Shown: positions 46,030 to 55,868 of the stretch, piece after piece
Numbering within the stretch: position 1 is the first letter of the stretch
Layout of the letters: every line of letters starts with the position of its first letter
Assembly: GCF_002860865.1 (NCBI RefSeq)
Contig: NZ_PKIE01000001.1
Coordinates: 744,001-808,000, forward strand
DNA: 64,000 bases
Reading direction: 5' to 3'
DNA from: Streptococcus mitis
GTDB lineage: Bacteria > Bacillota > Bacilli > Lactobacillales > Streptococcaceae
Position numbers and translations under genes: made by a program
The notes under the pieces: generated by a model
What the model was told of the DNA's origin: nothing
What the model saw: only the letters and a program-made list of their open reading frames with translations
The model's database searches: none

Positions 46030-48270
46030 CTAACGAACACTTTCGATTTTCCAATTTTTCCAACCTTTAAATCGTATAGCTCCTTGCTGGTCAGTTCGGT
46101 AAACTTTGCTATTGATAGTTTCCAGTCGTGTCAAGGTTTCCTGATGGGGGAGTTTCGTTCGATTGTTCTTTCCAACTGAGATGAGAGTCATCTCTGGTTT
46201 GAGCTGTTCTAAAAAGGATGAACTTGATGATTTTTTAGAGCCATGTTGCCCAGCTTTCAAAACATCCACTTCTAGGTCAGGATACTGCTTCAGCAATTCC
46301 TTCTCTCCTTTCTCCTCCAAATTTCCTGTGAAGAGAAAGTACTTATCCAAAAGTTTTCCATACAGAAGCAGGGAATCTTCATGACCTCCATCTCCCATTT
46401 TCCTTGGAGATAAGACTTCTAACTCACTTCCAAAAATTGGCAAATTCTCTCCTACTGTCACACTGCGAACCTTGGTTTGAGTCGCCTGCAGTTCTACCAC
46501 AAATTCCTTCTGTTTCAGACTGCCTTTTGATACTAAAATCTCCCCTACATGGAAAGCCTTGGCCACTTCCAGCAAATCTCCAACATGTTCCTTGTCCGTA
46601 TTGGTCAAAATCAGCTGGTCAATCTTGGCTACTCCTCGACTTTTGAGATAGGGAATCAAGGTTCGCTGGGCATTGCTAGTTGTCGCCTTTTCTTGCCATT
46701 TTTCTATTTTCTTACTAGACTCTGCCTTACCGCCTACATCTATGAGAATGGTTTTACCAGTTACATCCCTTAGGAAAATACTTTCCCCTTGCCCCACATC
46801 CAGCATGGTAATTTCATTTTCCAGTGGATACTTGGTCAGGAAAAAGAGACCCACAATAAGTAAGCTAAAGCCAGCTACTCTTTTGATATTTTTCCTCAAA
46901 TCATAGATCAAAGCCAAGGAAATTAACAATAAGATTAAAAGCCATGCATTGGGTTGTCCAAAGACCAGAGGTCTACTTGCCACCTGTGATACCAAGCGAA
47001 TCATTCCCTCCAACCATTCAAAGATAAAGTTCAGCTGAATGACTGGATAGAGAAAGGAAAGGGCAAATAAGACAGACAAGAGCGGTAAGAAGACCAAGTC
47101 AAAAAGAAAGGAAAAGGCAAAGGTTAAAAGGATGGACCAAGGTTGAAATTCCGCAAAATAGAAGGATAGAATGGGTAATATTCCCAAAGAAATAACCAGA
47201 CTTTCTCTGGCAATAGCCTTGAGCCCCTCCCCTTCTTTGCTGGTCATGGTCAAGATAAAAGCGTAAGCACAAGACAAAACACCTCCCGCCGTCAGGAAAA
47301 AGTTGGGCATGATAATAAAGAGGACAAGAACCGTCAAGGCAAAATTATCCAAGCCCTTAACACCATGTTGAGCCAGTAATTTTTGCAAGAGACTGCGAAT
47401 GACCGAAGCTGAAAATCCTGTCATACCAGCATAGAGAAGGGAAAAGGGATAGGTCAGCCATTTCAACTTTTCTTGGGTCAAGCCTGATCGCAAGAATAGT
47501 TTCTTAAATCCATCCATGAAAAAACCTACCTGCATGCCCGACAAGGCAAAGAGGTGGATAATTCCTAGACTAGAATAAAGTTCATTCATCTCCTCAAAGT
47601 CAGTGTCCAGATGCCCTAGCAAAAGCCCTGTCATGTAATTGCGCATAGGGTCTGGGAAATGTGTCTTAATCCAAACCACAGCCTTTCGACGTAAGCTGGA
47701 CAGGTTTTCACCTATATCCCAACTGCTAACCTTTTGAAGTGACTGGATTTTTTTGATATTGAGAGTCTGGTAAATTCCCTGAGTCTTCAGATAGGCTTGG
47801 TAGTCAAAGCCACCAAAATTTCTCTGCCCTTCTGGCTCCGAAAGCTTTCCTTCTAATTCCAAGTCATGAAGATCTGTTAAAGCTTGAAAGGCTTCTTTCT
47901 CCTCCTCGGACTGGAGTTTATAATAGACTTGAAAAATGCGTCCATCAGACTTGCCACGAAAGGATAGACTGTCACCATTGACCTTAATAGTGTCGGGCAA
48001 AATCCGTACCCTTTCAACAGAATCCGCTAGGTTTTGACTAGCTTGACTCTGTTGCCAATTTTGAAACAGAAACCAGAAGCCAAAGATTCCGCAAATTATT
48101 AGAACTTTACTAGCAGATTTCCAAGCAAATTGGAAAAAAAGACAGATTAGCAGAAAAACGAAACCCAACAAAGCAAGATAGGATGCTGAGAAAATAGCGT
48201 AGTAAAGCCAAAGCAATAGAAAACTCAGGTAAATTAGGGGAATAGGGAGGTTCTTAATCCACTGTAACAT
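46030..48270 (-). CDS. comEC: DNA-uptake channel ComEC
   Basis: The 746-residue protein has N-terminal spans and an OB-like soluble region (DUF4131), the competence transmembrane domain (~225-500, GLLLGHLDTDFEEMNELYSSLGIIHLFALSGMQ split over the signature) and a C-terminal metallo-beta-lactamase-like domain (MLDVGQGESIFLRD, ILTNTDKEHVGDL). It forms the membrane pore for single-stranded DNA. The metal motif reads NTDKEH rather than HxDxDH. The 5' end overlaps comEA by 17 bases. Confidence 0.94.
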   Translation of the reverse strand: MLQWIKNLPIPLIYLSFLLLWLYYAIFSASYLALLGFVFLLICLFFQFAWKSASKVLIICGIFGFWFLFQNWQQSQASQNLADSVERVRILPDTIKVNGDSLSFRGKSDGRIFQVYYKLQSEEEKEAFQALTDLHDLELEGKLSEPEGQRNFGGFDYQAYLKTQGIYQTLNIKKIQSLQKVSSWDIGENLSSLRRKAVVWIKTHFPDPMRNYMTGLLLGHLDTDFEEMNELYSSLGIIHLFALSGMQVGFFMDGFKKLFLRSGLTQEKLKWLTYPFSLLYAGMTGFSASVIRSLLQKLLAQHGVKGLDNFALTVLVLFIIMPNFFLTAGGVLSCAYAFILTMTSKEGEGLKAIARESLVISLGILPILSFYFAEFQPWSILLTFAFSFLFDLVFLPLLSVLFALSFLYPVIQLNFIFEWLEGMIRLVSQVASRPLVFGQPNAWLLILLLISLALIYDLRKNIKRVAGFSLLIVGLFFLTKYPLENEITMLDVGQGESIFLRDVTGKTILIDVGGKAESSKKIEKWQEKATTSNAQRTLIPYLKSRGVAKIDQLILTNTDKEHVGDLLEVAKAFHVGEILVSKGSLKQKEFVVELQATQTKVRSVTVGENLPIFGSELEVLSPRKMGDGGHEDSLLLYGKLLDKYFLFTGNLEEKGEKELLKQYPDLEVDVLKAGQHGSKKSSSSSFLEQLKPEMTLISVGKNNRTKLPHQETLTRLETINSKVYRTDQQGAIRFKGWKNWKIESVR

Positions 48271-48904
48271 AGTCTTTTAGCTTTTCTATCGTTTTAGCAC
48301 CAATGCCAGAGACCTTCTTAAGTTCATCAACCGACTTGAATTTGCCATTCGTCTCACGATGATCGATAATGTCCTGAGCTCGTTTGCCACCTAATCCTTT
48401 GACCTGTTTAAGCTCTTCCAGACTGGCCTTGTTGAGATTGACCTTCTTTTCCTTGCTTGTTGAAGAAGCCACTCCAGAACCTGCCTGCTGACTAGCTGAT
48501 TCTTCTCCCTTAGTTGGAACGTAAACCAGAGCTTCATCACTAACTTTCTGAGCTAGATTGAGCGACTTGCTGTCCGCTTGCTCTGTCAAGCCACCCGCCT
48601 TTTGAACGGCATCATTGACCCGACTACCTACAGGCAAATCGTAAATTCCTGGTGATTTGACAGCGCCCTTCACATCTACTGTGATTAGATCTTGTTCAAC
48701 CGGTTCTTCCTTCTCTTCCTTGTTCACTTCCTTTTCGGATACCGAATCCTTGGAAACAGCTGCAACTTCTGCCTGCAAATTCGTTTCCTTGACAGGTGTT
48801 TCTGGAGTTGGCTTTAGCAGGAAAAATCCTCCTACAAGTAAGCCCAGACCAGTACAGATGACAATGATTTTATACTCTTTGATTTTTTCGATAATTACTT
48901 CCAT
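48254..48904 (-). CDS. comEA: Competence DNA receptor ComEA
   Basis: The 216-residue protein has one N-terminal membrane span (~12-30), an SLBB region (~75-135, VDVKGAVKSPGIYDLPVGSR) and a C-terminal helix-hairpin-helix pair (SLEELKQVKGLGGKRAQDI, DELKKVSGIGAKTIEKL) that binds double-stranded DNA at the surface. A perfect cin-box lies 20 bases upstream. It is transcribed with comEC. Confidence 0.95.
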   Translation of the reverse strand: MEVIIEKIKEYKIIVICTGLGLLVGGFFLLKPTPETPVKETNLQAEVAAVSKDSVSEKEVNKEEKEEPVEQDLITVDVKGAVKSPGIYDLPVGSRVNDAVQKAGGLTEQADSKSLNLAQKVSDEALVYVPTKGEESASQQAGSGVASSTSKEKKVNLNKASLEELKQVKGLGGKRAQDIIDHRETNGKFKSVDELKKVSGIGAKTIEKLKDYVTVD

Positions 48905-48923
48905 ATTTTCTCCTCTCTTAGAT

Positions 48924-48931
48924 TATTCGTA
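48924..48931 (-). promoter_or_regulatory. ComX cin-box of comEA-comEC
   Basis: Exact TACGAATA on the minus strand, 20 bases before the comEA ATG; late competence genes are switched on from this box by SigX. Confidence 0.9.
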
Positions 48932-48942
48932 AGAGAAAGAAA

Positions 48943-48971
48943 AAAACAGTTGAAAATTTCTTCTCAACTGC
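48943..48971 (-). terminator. Terminator of the acetyltransferase gene
   Basis: GCAGTTGA ... TCAACTGT with a 10-base loop and TTTTTT on the minus strand. It is immediately followed by the comEA cin-box. Confidence 0.8.
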
Positions 48972-49541
48972 TTATTTATTTGCAAAATAGTCTTCCTTGG
49001 TCAAGACATAATGAACTCTTGTCACGATTCGGCCTTCTTCATGCTGGTCCATACAAGCATAAGGTTCTTCGTGGGAAAAACGCATGCCTGATTTCTTCAT
49101 GACCTTTCCTGACGCAGGATTATCCTTATCGTGAAGAGCAACTAACTTGTTCATTCCGATTCTCTCAAAAACTAGCTTAATTACGGCACGATTGGCTTCT
49201 GTCGTCAATCCTTGATTCCAATACTTTTTATTGATAATGTAGCCAATAGCTGCCTTCTTAAGAGCAGGATCAATCTTGTGCAAATCAATGGTTCCGATAA
49301 ATTTGCTATTGCTTTTTAGTTCTATTCCCCAGCGTCCCAAGGGATTAGCCAAGTAGAACTGGGCAATATTATTTTTGGTTTCTTCCAAGCTTTGATTGGT
49401 TAGAAAAGTGTAACGTGTATTATCCTTATCCGAGGCATACTCAAACATTTCTTCCGCATCATCCAAAGTTACAGGTCTAAGCAATAAACGCTCAGTCTCG
49501 ACTATGGGATACTGAGCTAGTTTTAAAAAGATTGATTCCAT
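48972..49541 (-). CDS. GNAT acetyltransferase (RimJ/RimL-like)
   Basis: The 189-residue protein begins with ETERLLLRPVTLDDAEEMFEY and has acetyl-CoA-binding motif A (IGYIINKKYWNQGLTTEANRA, ~95-115) and NPASGKVMKKSGM, the RimJ/RimL-type N-acetyltransferase pattern. The acceptor is unknown. It precedes comEA but has its own terminator, so it is not part of the competence unit. Confidence 0.87.
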   Translation of the reverse strand: MESIFLKLAQYPIVETERLLLRPVTLDDAEEMFEYASDKDNTRYTFLTNQSLEETKNNIAQFYLANPLGRWGIELKSNSKFIGTIDLHKIDPALKKAAIGYIINKKYWNQGLTTEANRAVIKLVFERIGMNKLVALHDKDNPASGKVMKKSGMRFSHEEPYACMDQHEEGRIVTRVHYVLTKEDYFANK

Positions 49542-49611
49542 ACGTTTCTTCCACTTGAAACCTTTCTAATCTAATACAAGGATATTGAATAAAACATTTA
49601 AAAAGCAAACT

Positions 49612-49718
49612 TATAGTAGATTAAAATAAGATATGAATAAATCGATTAGGAAAGTCAAATTAATTTCTAGAAATATTTTAGCAGTCACGACGTACTATTC
49701 TAGCTTCAATCTACTATA
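49612..49718. repeat. RUP element with intact terminal inverted repeats
   Basis: Exactly 107 bases from TATAGTAGATTAAAAT to CTTCAATCTACTATA, the length and ends of the pneumococcal RUP. Terminal repeats pair nearly perfectly. It lies between phoH and the acetyltransferase gene; nothing else is seen in this gap. Confidence 0.88.
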
Positions 49719-49753
49719 GAGTTAGTATTGAGATAACTTTAGGTACAAAAGAA

Positions 49754-50758
49754 CTATCCTTCAGAAAGAGGTTGAGGATCTAATTCTTCACTCTCTTCAT
49801 TCTTGACAGGTGCTGGTTCATAAGCTCGAATAATCTGAGCGACAACTGGATGGCGAACCACATCCTTAGCTGAAAAATGAACAAAGTCAATCTGATGGAT
49901 GTTCTTGAGTTTCTCTTGAGCATCAATCAAACCGGACTTGACATTACGTGGCAGGTCAATCTGACTGATATCTCCATTGACAATCATCTTAGAATGAAAA
50001 CCTAAACGCGTCAAAAACATCTTCATCTGCATGATGGTCGTATTTTGAGCCTCATCGAGAATGACAAAAGCATCATCCAAGGTTCGTCCACGCATGTAGG
50101 CAAGGGGCGCAATCTCGATAATTTCACGCTCCATGAGACGAGTTGTTTGGTCTTTACCCAGAATCTGATACAAGGCATCGTAAACAGGTCGAAGGTAAGG
50201 ATCTACCTTCTCCTTGAGATCACCCGGAAGAAAACCTAGACTCTCTCCTGCTTCCACCGCTGGACGTGTCAAGATAATCCGCTTGACCTGCCCACGTTTA
50301 AGGGCAGTCACTGCCAAGGTCACTGCAAGGAAGGTCTTCCCTGTACCTGCTGGCCCAATTCCAAAGGTCACATCGTGCTGTTTAACACTGTCCACATAAA
50401 GTTTTTGACCCAGTGTTTTGACACGGATAGGCTTCCCTGTATTATCCTTGATGATTTCTTCTTCATAAAGGGCGACAAACTTGTCGATTTCATCGTTTTT
50501 GACCATGCTAATCGCAGTCACCACATCTGGCGTACCAACGGTCATCCCACGGTTCACCAAGACCATGAGAGCTTGAATAACCTGACGGGCTTCCTCACAG
50601 GCAGTCTCTTCTCCCAAAACTTGGACAATCTCCGTACGGGCATGGATCACCACATCAAGTTCTTCTTCCATTAGACGAAGATGGCGTTCATTGGAACCAA
50701 AAAGATGAAACAGGTCATCTGGATGACTCAGTTGAATGTCTATTGAATGTTCCTTCAA
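49754..50758 (-). CDS. phoH: PhoH-family ATPase
   Basis: The 334-residue protein has a P-loop GPAGTGKTFLAVTLAV (~137), Walker B DDAFVILDEAQN and RNA-helicase-like MIVNGDISQIDLP. An N-terminal KH-like region precedes the ATPase domain. PhoH2-like proteins are linked to RNA metabolism; precise function unknown. The start is TTG at 50758 with AGAGG eight bases upstream. An acidic tail ends the protein. Confidence 0.92.
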   Translation of the reverse strand: MKEHSIDIQLSHPDDLFHLFGSNERHLRLMEEELDVVIHARTEIVQVLGEETACEEARQVIQALMVLVNRGMTVGTPDVVTAISMVKNDEIDKFVALYEEEIIKDNTGKPIRVKTLGQKLYVDSVKQHDVTFGIGPAGTGKTFLAVTLAVTALKRGQVKRIILTRPAVEAGESLGFLPGDLKEKVDPYLRPVYDALYQILGKDQTTRLMEREIIEIAPLAYMRGRTLDDAFVILDEAQNTTIMQMKMFLTRLGFHSKMIVNGDISQIDLPRNVKSGLIDAQEKLKNIHQIDFVHFSAKDVVRHPVVAQIIRAYEPAPVKNEESEELDPQPLSEG

Positions 50759-50792
50759 ATAAAGAACCTCTCTAATCCTTTTATTTCTTTTT

Positions 50793-50801
50793 ATTATAGC
50801 A
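50793..50801 (-). promoter_or_regulatory. Extended -10 promoter of phoH
   Basis: TGCTATAAT on the minus strand, hexamer 50793-50798, ~35 bases before the TTG start. Confidence 0.6.
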
Positions 50802-50843
50802 AAGGGGTGAAGAAATTACTAGCCCAAACCCAATGAATAAATG

Positions 50844-51059
50844 CTAGTGTTCTAAGTATTCTTGCCAGATAGCGTCAAAGTCACCTAGGTTAAAAGAGAA
50901 ACTGGCATGTTCCTCCAAAAATCGACTGACCTCATCAAAATCATCTGTGTGTTTTGGAAATGCTGACTCTTCAAAAGCTAGGTCTGCTAAGATGGCCTTA
51001 GGACTGTTACTTTTAGGATTGCGCTCGGTCATGAGCCAAGTGTAAAATGATTTTCTCAT
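50844..51059 (-). CDS. yozE: YozE family protein
   Basis: The 71-residue acidic protein ([36 protein letters not shown]) matches the YozE SAM-like family. Function unknown. It lies 8 bases after cvfB and is probably co-transcribed with it. Confidence 0.88.
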   Translation of the reverse strand: MRKSFYTWLMTERNPKSNSPKAILADLAFEESAFPKHTDDFDEVSRFLEEHASFSFNLGDFDAIWQEYLEH

Positions 51060-51067
51060 AAACCACC

Positions 51068-51922
51068 CTAAATCAACTCTGTCCCAAACTGGTCTTGCTT
51101 GATTTTACCAGCCTTCATCAAGCCGCCGAGTGCTTTCTTGAACTGACCTTTAGAAATGCCAAAGGTTGCCTTGATGTCGTCTGGAGATGACTTATCATTT
51201 AAGGTCATGAACCCCCCATTACTTTCCAAGTAGCTCAAAATCATCTGGGCATCATTTTCCAACATTTCAAAAGAACGTGGTTTGAGGGAGAGGTTCAAGG
51301 TACGGTCCACTTCACGGAAACCAATGACACGCGCATCTAGAACTTGACCCAATCGTGGCTCTGCGTAACGTTCGCTAGGATGGATAAAGCCAAGCATGTT
51401 ATTCTCTGGTAGGTAGACAAAGGTTCCTGACAGCTTGAGGCGGTATACAATGGCTGGCCAGTTTTGATTCTGCATGTTGTTGTAGGCAGGACGAGCCAGA
51501 CGTTGGAAGTCTTCTTGATAGGCCAAAAGTCCCCAGATACGGTCTTTCTTGTCCACTTCAAGACGGATGTAGAGTTGGTCGCCCTTCTTAGGCCAGAGTT
51601 CCTTGAGCTCAGGGAGAATATCTAGTGATACAACGATTTCCTTGTCAGGAAGGCCTGTATCCACAAAGACACCCAAGTCCTTACGAACCTCTGTGACACG
51701 ACCCCAACCAAATTGGTCCTGAGTGGCACTCACTTCTAAGGTTGTCAGGCGGAATTTTTGCTTCATATCCGTGTAGGCAAAACCTTTGACTGTATCCCCT
51801 ACTGTATGCTGACCCTCTTCCTTGGCAAGAGCATAGGTTTGGCCATCCTTTTGCACAAAGTAAAAACGGTCATTTTCATCGATGATCAGTCCAACGATAA
51901 AACTTGCAAGATTTGTATTCAT
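51068..51922 (-). CDS. cvfB: S1-domain RNA-binding regulator CvfB
   Basis: The 284-residue protein has tandem S1-like domains (~1-60, ~65-135 [22 protein letters not shown], ~145-215) and a C-terminal winged-helix region ([23 protein letters not shown]). CvfB affects virulence-gene expression in staphylococci and pneumococcal homologues bind RNA. ATG 51922 has AAGGA close upstream; a 13-codon longer start lies in the frr terminator. Confidence 0.9.
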   Translation of the reverse strand: MNTNLASFIVGLIIDENDRFYFVQKDGQTYALAKEEGQHTVGDTVKGFAYTDMKQKFRLTTLEVSATQDQFGWGRVTEVRKDLGVFVDTGLPDKEIVVSLDILPELKELWPKKGDQLYIRLEVDKKDRIWGLLAYQEDFQRLARPAYNNMQNQNWPAIVYRLKLSGTFVYLPENNMLGFIHPSERYAEPRLGQVLDARVIGFREVDRTLNLSLKPRSFEMLENDAQMILSYLESNGGFMTLNDKSSPDDIKATFGISKGQFKKALGGLMKAGKIKQDQFGTELI

Positions 51923-51942
51923 ATTTCCTTCTTTCGAATAAA

Positions 51943-51972
51943 ACTCAGCCAGCAATGCCAACTGAGTTTTTC
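51943..51972 (-). terminator. Terminator between frr and cvfB
   Basis: AAACTCAG ... CTGAGTTTTATT on the minus strand, directly after the frr stop. Confidence 0.65.
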
Positions 51973-51981
51973 TGTTTATTT

Positions 51982-52539
51982 TTAGACTTCCAAAAGTTCT
52001 TTTTCTTTGTTGGCAGTCATGTCGTCGATGTGTTTGACAGCATCGTCTGTTACTTTTTGAATATCTTTTTCAAGAGTCTTCAATTCGTCTTCAGTGATTT
52101 CTTTTGCTTTTTCTTGTTTCTTAGCTTCGTCCATAGCATCGCGACGGATATTGCGGACAGCCACCTTAGCATTCTCACCGACCTTCTTCACTTCTTTAGC
52201 AAGGTCACGACGAGTTTCTTCTGTAAGAGCTGGAATAACCAAACGAATCACAGAACCATCGTTAGCTGGTGTAATACCAAGATCAGAAGCGTTCAAGGCA
52301 CGTTCGATGTCTTTCAATGAAGACTTATCAAATGGTGTTACCAGCAAAACACGCGCTTCTGGAATGGTAATTGAAGCGATTTGGTTAAGAGGAGTTTCTA
52401 CTCCATAGTATTCTACATGTACACGATCAAGCAAGCTTGCATTGGCACGACCTGCACGGATACCACCAAATTCACGAGCAAGTGATTGGTGAGACTGGGT
52501 CATTCTCTCTTTAGCTTTTTCAATAATTGCGTTAGCCAT
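51982..52539 (-). CDS. frr: Ribosome recycling factor
   Basis: The 185-residue factor has the three-helix bundle and beta-sandwich of RRF ([51 protein letters not shown]). It splits post-termination ribosomes. It lies 8 bases after pyrH, the conserved pyrH-frr pair. Confidence 0.98.
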   Translation of the reverse strand: MANAIIEKAKERMTQSHQSLAREFGGIRAGRANASLLDRVHVEYYGVETPLNQIASITIPEARVLLVTPFDKSSLKDIERALNASDLGITPANDGSVIRLVIPALTEETRRDLAKEVKKVGENAKVAVRNIRRDAMDEAKKQEKAKEITEDELKTLEKDIQKVTDDAVKHIDDMTANKEKELLEV

Positions 52540-52547
52540 AATCTTTC

Positions 52548-53285
52548 TTATTCCTTTTCTTCGATATTATTTGAAACTGTTGTTCCGATATTTTCACCAA
52601 ATACGACACGTTTAATGTTGCCTGGTTGGTTCATATTAAAGACAACCAAGTCAATGTCGTTGTCCATTGAGAGGGTTGAAGCTGTTGAATCCATGATACG
52701 CAGACCTTTATTGATAACGTCACGGTGGGTCAATTCTTCAAACTTAACGGCTGTCTTGTCTTTCTTAGGATCGGCATTGTAAACACCATCGACACCGTTT
52801 TTAGCCATAAGAATAGCATCTGCTTCGATTTCAGCTGCACGAAGGGCCGCTGTTGTATCTGTTGAGAAGTAAGGTGAACCAATTCCGGCACCAAAGATAA
52901 CGATACGGCCTTTTTCAAGATGACGAAGGGCACGTCCACGTACGTAAGGCTCTGCCACTTGTTGCATGGCAATAGCTGTTTGTACACGCGTATCGACACC
53001 AACTTGTTGCAATGAATCTGCCATCACAAGAGCATTCATAACAGTCCCAAGCATTCCTGTGTAATCTGCCTGAACGCGGTCCATACCTGCTTCAGCAGCA
53101 GGTTCTCCACGCCAGAGATTTCCTCCACCGATAACAAGGGCAATTTCGATACCTAAGCTATGAACTTCTTGAATCTCTTTTGCGATTGTTTGAACTGTTT
53201 GGATATCAATCCCTACGCCACGTTCACCGGCAAGGGCTTCACCTGATAACTTGATTAAAATACGTTTATACTTGGGATTCGCCAT
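52548..53285 (-). CDS. pyrH: UMP kinase
   Basis: The 245-residue hexameric UMP kinase has [22 protein letters not shown] and the Thr/Asp-rich catalytic segment ([21 protein letters not shown]: [17 protein letters not shown]). It phosphorylates UMP to UDP. ATG 53285 follows AGGAGAGTGAAA; the GTG two codons earlier is inside that spacing. Confidence 0.97.
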   Translation of the reverse strand: MANPKYKRILIKLSGEALAGERGVGIDIQTVQTIAKEIQEVHSLGIEIALVIGGGNLWRGEPAAEAGMDRVQADYTGMLGTVMNALVMADSLQQVGVDTRVQTAIAMQQVAEPYVRGRALRHLEKGRIVIFGAGIGSPYFSTDTTAALRAAEIEADAILMAKNGVDGVYNADPKKDKTAVKFEELTHRDVINKGLRIMDSTASTLSMDNDIDLVVFNMNQPGNIKRVVFGENIGTTVSNNIEEKE

Positions 53286-53368
53286 TTTCACTCTCCTTTT
53301 TTTATCCTACCTATTTTATCACAATTTCTAAGATTTTTATAGTACCATGAGCAATTCTTTCAAAAAAA

Positions 53369-54703
53369 TTAGACCGTTAAAAATTCCTCTAAGTCACTAA
53401 GGGCACGCTCTGCAATTTTTTCATAACGAGCCTTCTTATCACGGATACGTTCGCCTTCTAACTCCTTGATAATTCCAAAATTGACATTCATCGGTTGGAA
53501 ATGTTTGCTGTCCGCATGGGTGATGTAATGAGCTAAGCTTCCAATCGCTGTCGTCTCTGGGAAAATAGCCTCGCTTTCTCCCTTGAAAAGACGAGCCGCG
53601 TTAATTCCCGCAACTAATCCTGACGCTGCTGATTCAACATAACCTTCCACACCCGTCATCTGACCAGCAAAGAAGAGATTTGGTTGTTTCTTAGAACGGT
53701 AAGTCTGTTCAAGAAGATTTGGTGAATCCATGTAAGAATTGCGGTGCATAACCCCATAACGTACAAACTCCGCATTTTCAAGACCTGGAATCATTTGGAA
53801 GACTCGCTTTTGTTCTCCCCATTTGAGATGGGTTTGGAAACCAACGATATTGTAGAGACTACCAGCCGCATTGTCCTGACGAAGCTGAACCACCGCATAA
53901 GGTGTTTTGAATTCGCCATCACGAGGGCCTGTGTAGTCGTCCGGATACTCAAGACCCACTGGCTTCATAGGACCATAAAGCATAGTTTTAATGCCTCGTT
54001 TAGCCATGACTTCGATTGGCATACAACCTTCAAAGTACTTTTCTTTCTCAAAAGAATTAAGTGGTGCTTCTTCCGCATTGACCAAGGCTTCATGGAAATC
54101 CATAAACTCTTGCTTGGTCATAGGGGCATTGAGGTAGGCCGCTTCTCCCTTATCATAACGAGACTTGAGATAGATCTTGCTCATATCGATAGTGTTGACA
54201 TCGATAATAGGGGCTGCCGCGTCGTAGAAATAGAAACCATCACCGTCATTAAGAGCATGAATCTTTTCAGCCAGGGCATCGCTAGTCAAGGGACCAGTCG
54301 CCACAACTGTAATAACATCTGTCGGCAATTCTGTAATTTCATCACGAACCACTTCAATCAAGGGGTGGTTGGCCACTTTTTCGGTCACCATATGAGAGAA
54401 TCCATCACGGTCCACAGCAAGGGCACCACCTGCAGGAACACGTGTAGCTTCAGCAGACTCTAAGATGACAGAACCCAAGCGACGCATTTCTTCCTTGAGA
54501 AGCCCCACTGCATTTGTCAAAGCATCTCCACGTAGAGAATTGGAACAAACCAACTCAGCAAAATTGTCTGTTTTGTGCTGGGGTGTTGACTTGACACCAC
54601 GCATTTCATAAAGTTTAACTGGAATACCACGCTCTGCGATTTGGTAGGCTGCTTCAGAACCTGCCAAACCAGCACCGATAACATTGATATAAGATTGAGA
54701 CAC
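53369..54703 (-). CDS. trmFO: tRNA m5U54 methyltransferase TrmFO
   Basis: The 444-residue FAD/folate enzyme has the dinucleotide motif [18 protein letters not shown] at its N-terminus and the catalytic Cys in [11 protein letters not shown] (~50) and [14 protein letters not shown]. It methylates U54 of tRNA using methylene-tetrahydrofolate. The start is taken as GTG 54703 ([10 protein letters not shown]), with AGAGG 10 bases upstream, matching the family N-terminus. Confidence 0.95.
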   Translation of the reverse strand: MSQSYINVIGAGLAGSEAAYQIAERGIPVKLYEMRGVKSTPQHKTDNFAELVCSNSLRGDALTNAVGLLKEEMRRLGSVILESAEATRVPAGGALAVDRDGFSHMVTEKVANHPLIEVVRDEITELPTDVITVVATGPLTSDALAEKIHALNDGDGFYFYDAAAPIIDVNTIDMSKIYLKSRYDKGEAAYLNAPMTKQEFMDFHEALVNAEEAPLNSFEKEKYFEGCMPIEVMAKRGIKTMLYGPMKPVGLEYPDDYTGPRDGEFKTPYAVVQLRQDNAAGSLYNIVGFQTHLKWGEQKRVFQMIPGLENAEFVRYGVMHRNSYMDSPNLLEQTYRSKKQPNLFFAGQMTGVEGYVESAASGLVAGINAARLFKGESEAIFPETTAIGSLAHYITHADSKHFQPMNVNFGIIKELEGERIRDKKARYEKIAERALSDLEEFLTV

Positions 54704-54746
54704 GACACTAATACCTCTTTGGGAGTGTGAAGACAAGGTTCACATT

Positions 54747-54921
54747 GAAAAAGCCAATCGAGCTTACTCGCTTTAGAATTTCTTGGCTCAGGCTGAAAAA
54801 GTCTACAGGACTTTCCTCGCTTTCGAGTTTCTAGGCTCAGGCTGAAAAAGTCCACAGGACTTACTTCGCTTTCGAATTTCTTGGCTCAGGCTGAAAAAGT
54901 CCACAGGACTTTTTCACTCCC
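54747..54921. repeat. 49-bp tandem repeat with terminator hairpins, ~3.6 copies
   Basis: Units start at 54747, 54795, 54844 and 54893 (48, 49 and 49 bases, then partial). Each holds a small palindrome (AAGTCCACAGGACTT or a variant) and the run CTCGCTTTCGA...TTTCT.GGCTCAGGCT. The last copy forms AAAAAGTCC-ACA-GGACTTTTT, a bidirectional terminator just after the rsmI stop. A related unit follows rpmA at 63690-63745. It fills the trmFO-rsmI gap; a small ORF across it has no support. Confidence 0.88.
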
Positions 54922-54987
54922 ACAAATCTTTCTAATTTTTTCTTCTACTAGTATAACAAAAAAAGGGAAGAAGGCAAACTTCCCTGT

Positions 54988-55866
54988 TTAGTCATTTTCT
55001 TGATTTTCTTCCCAGTCGTGGTAGGCAGCGTAGAGCTGGCTCTTATTCCACTGGTAAATCTTAGCGACTTCCTTGATAGCTTGATTTTTCTTCATGCCTT
55101 GCTGGATACGGGCTTGGATTTCTAAGAACAAGTCCTCCTCGTCTTTTTCCTCCACATCCTGACTGGCACCTTCAACGATGAGAAGGCATTCGCCCTTGAG
55201 TGGCGTTTCAGCTATGCTTTCCAGCAATTCAGAAATGGTACCTCTTTGGTATTCTTCATAGATTTTGGTCAATTCCCTAACCAAAACGACCGAGCGGTCA
55301 CCATAGACTTCTAGCATATTTTCTAACGTATCTGCCACACGATGAGGCGATTCATAGAAAATCTGGGTCTCTGGATAGTCTTTTTTCAAGTCGAAAAATT
55401 GCTTTTGCTGACCTGATTTTCTCGGTAAAAAGCCATAAAAGATATGTGGCTGTGGCGCTAAACCACTGGCAATCAAGGCAGAAATCCCTGCAGAGGCTCC
55501 TGGAACTGTGACAACAGCAATATCTTCCTCAATCGCTGCCTTAACCAAATCATGACCAGGGTCTGAGATGCTAGGCAGACCCGCATCAGAAACCTGAGCA
55601 ATACTTTGCCCTGCTTTCAAGAAACCAATCAAATCAGGAATTTTTTCCTTGGCATTATGCTCATGAAAACTAATCTGCTTAGTAGAAATGTCAAAATGCT
55701 TGAGCAAAAGTCCTGTATTGCGCGTGTCCTCAGCAGCAATCCAGCCCACCTCTTTCAAGGTCTGAATAGCTCGAAAGGTCATATCATCTAAATTGCCAAT
55801 CGGCGTTGCCACTAGGTACAGCTTGCCGTAGGGAGACTGCCCCTTAAAACTTTTTTGAATCTGCAT
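54988..55866 (-). CDS. rsmI: 16S rRNA 2'-O-ribose C1402 methyltransferase RsmI
   Basis: The 292-residue protein has the tetrapyrrole-methylase fold: LYLVATPIGNLDDMTFRA, EDTRNTGLLLKHF, SDAGLPSISDPGHDLV, VPGASAGISALIASG and FYESPHRV. It modifies the ribosomal decoding centre. It is the last gene of tmk-holB-yabA-rsmI; 2 bases separate it from yabA. Confidence 0.96.
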   Translation of the reverse strand: MQIQKSFKGQSPYGKLYLVATPIGNLDDMTFRAIQTLKEVGWIAAEDTRNTGLLLKHFDISTKQISFHEHNAKEKIPDLIGFLKAGQSIAQVSDAGLPSISDPGHDLVKAAIEEDIAVVTVPGASAGISALIASGLAPQPHIFYGFLPRKSGQQKQFFDLKKDYPETQIFYESPHRVADTLENMLEVYGDRSVVLVRELTKIYEEYQRGTISELLESIAETPLKGECLLIVEGASQDVEEKDEEDLFLEIQARIQQGMKKNQAIKEVAKIYQWNKSQLYAAYHDWEENQEND

Positions 55867-55868
55867 GC

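Noticed and set aside
53744..54463. Long plus-strand open frame (239 codons) opposite trmFO
   Set aside because: Antisense to a fully conserved trmFO; composition reflects the opposite coding strand and no ribosome site is seen.
54517..54855. Minus-strand 112-codon ORF across the trmFO start and the tandem repeat
   Set aside because: It lies in another frame of trmFO and is periodic because it reads the 49-bp repeat; no ribosome site or family.
54747..54921. CRISPR-like array
   Set aside because: Units are contiguous 49-bp repeats without unique spacers, and no cas genes are in the window.
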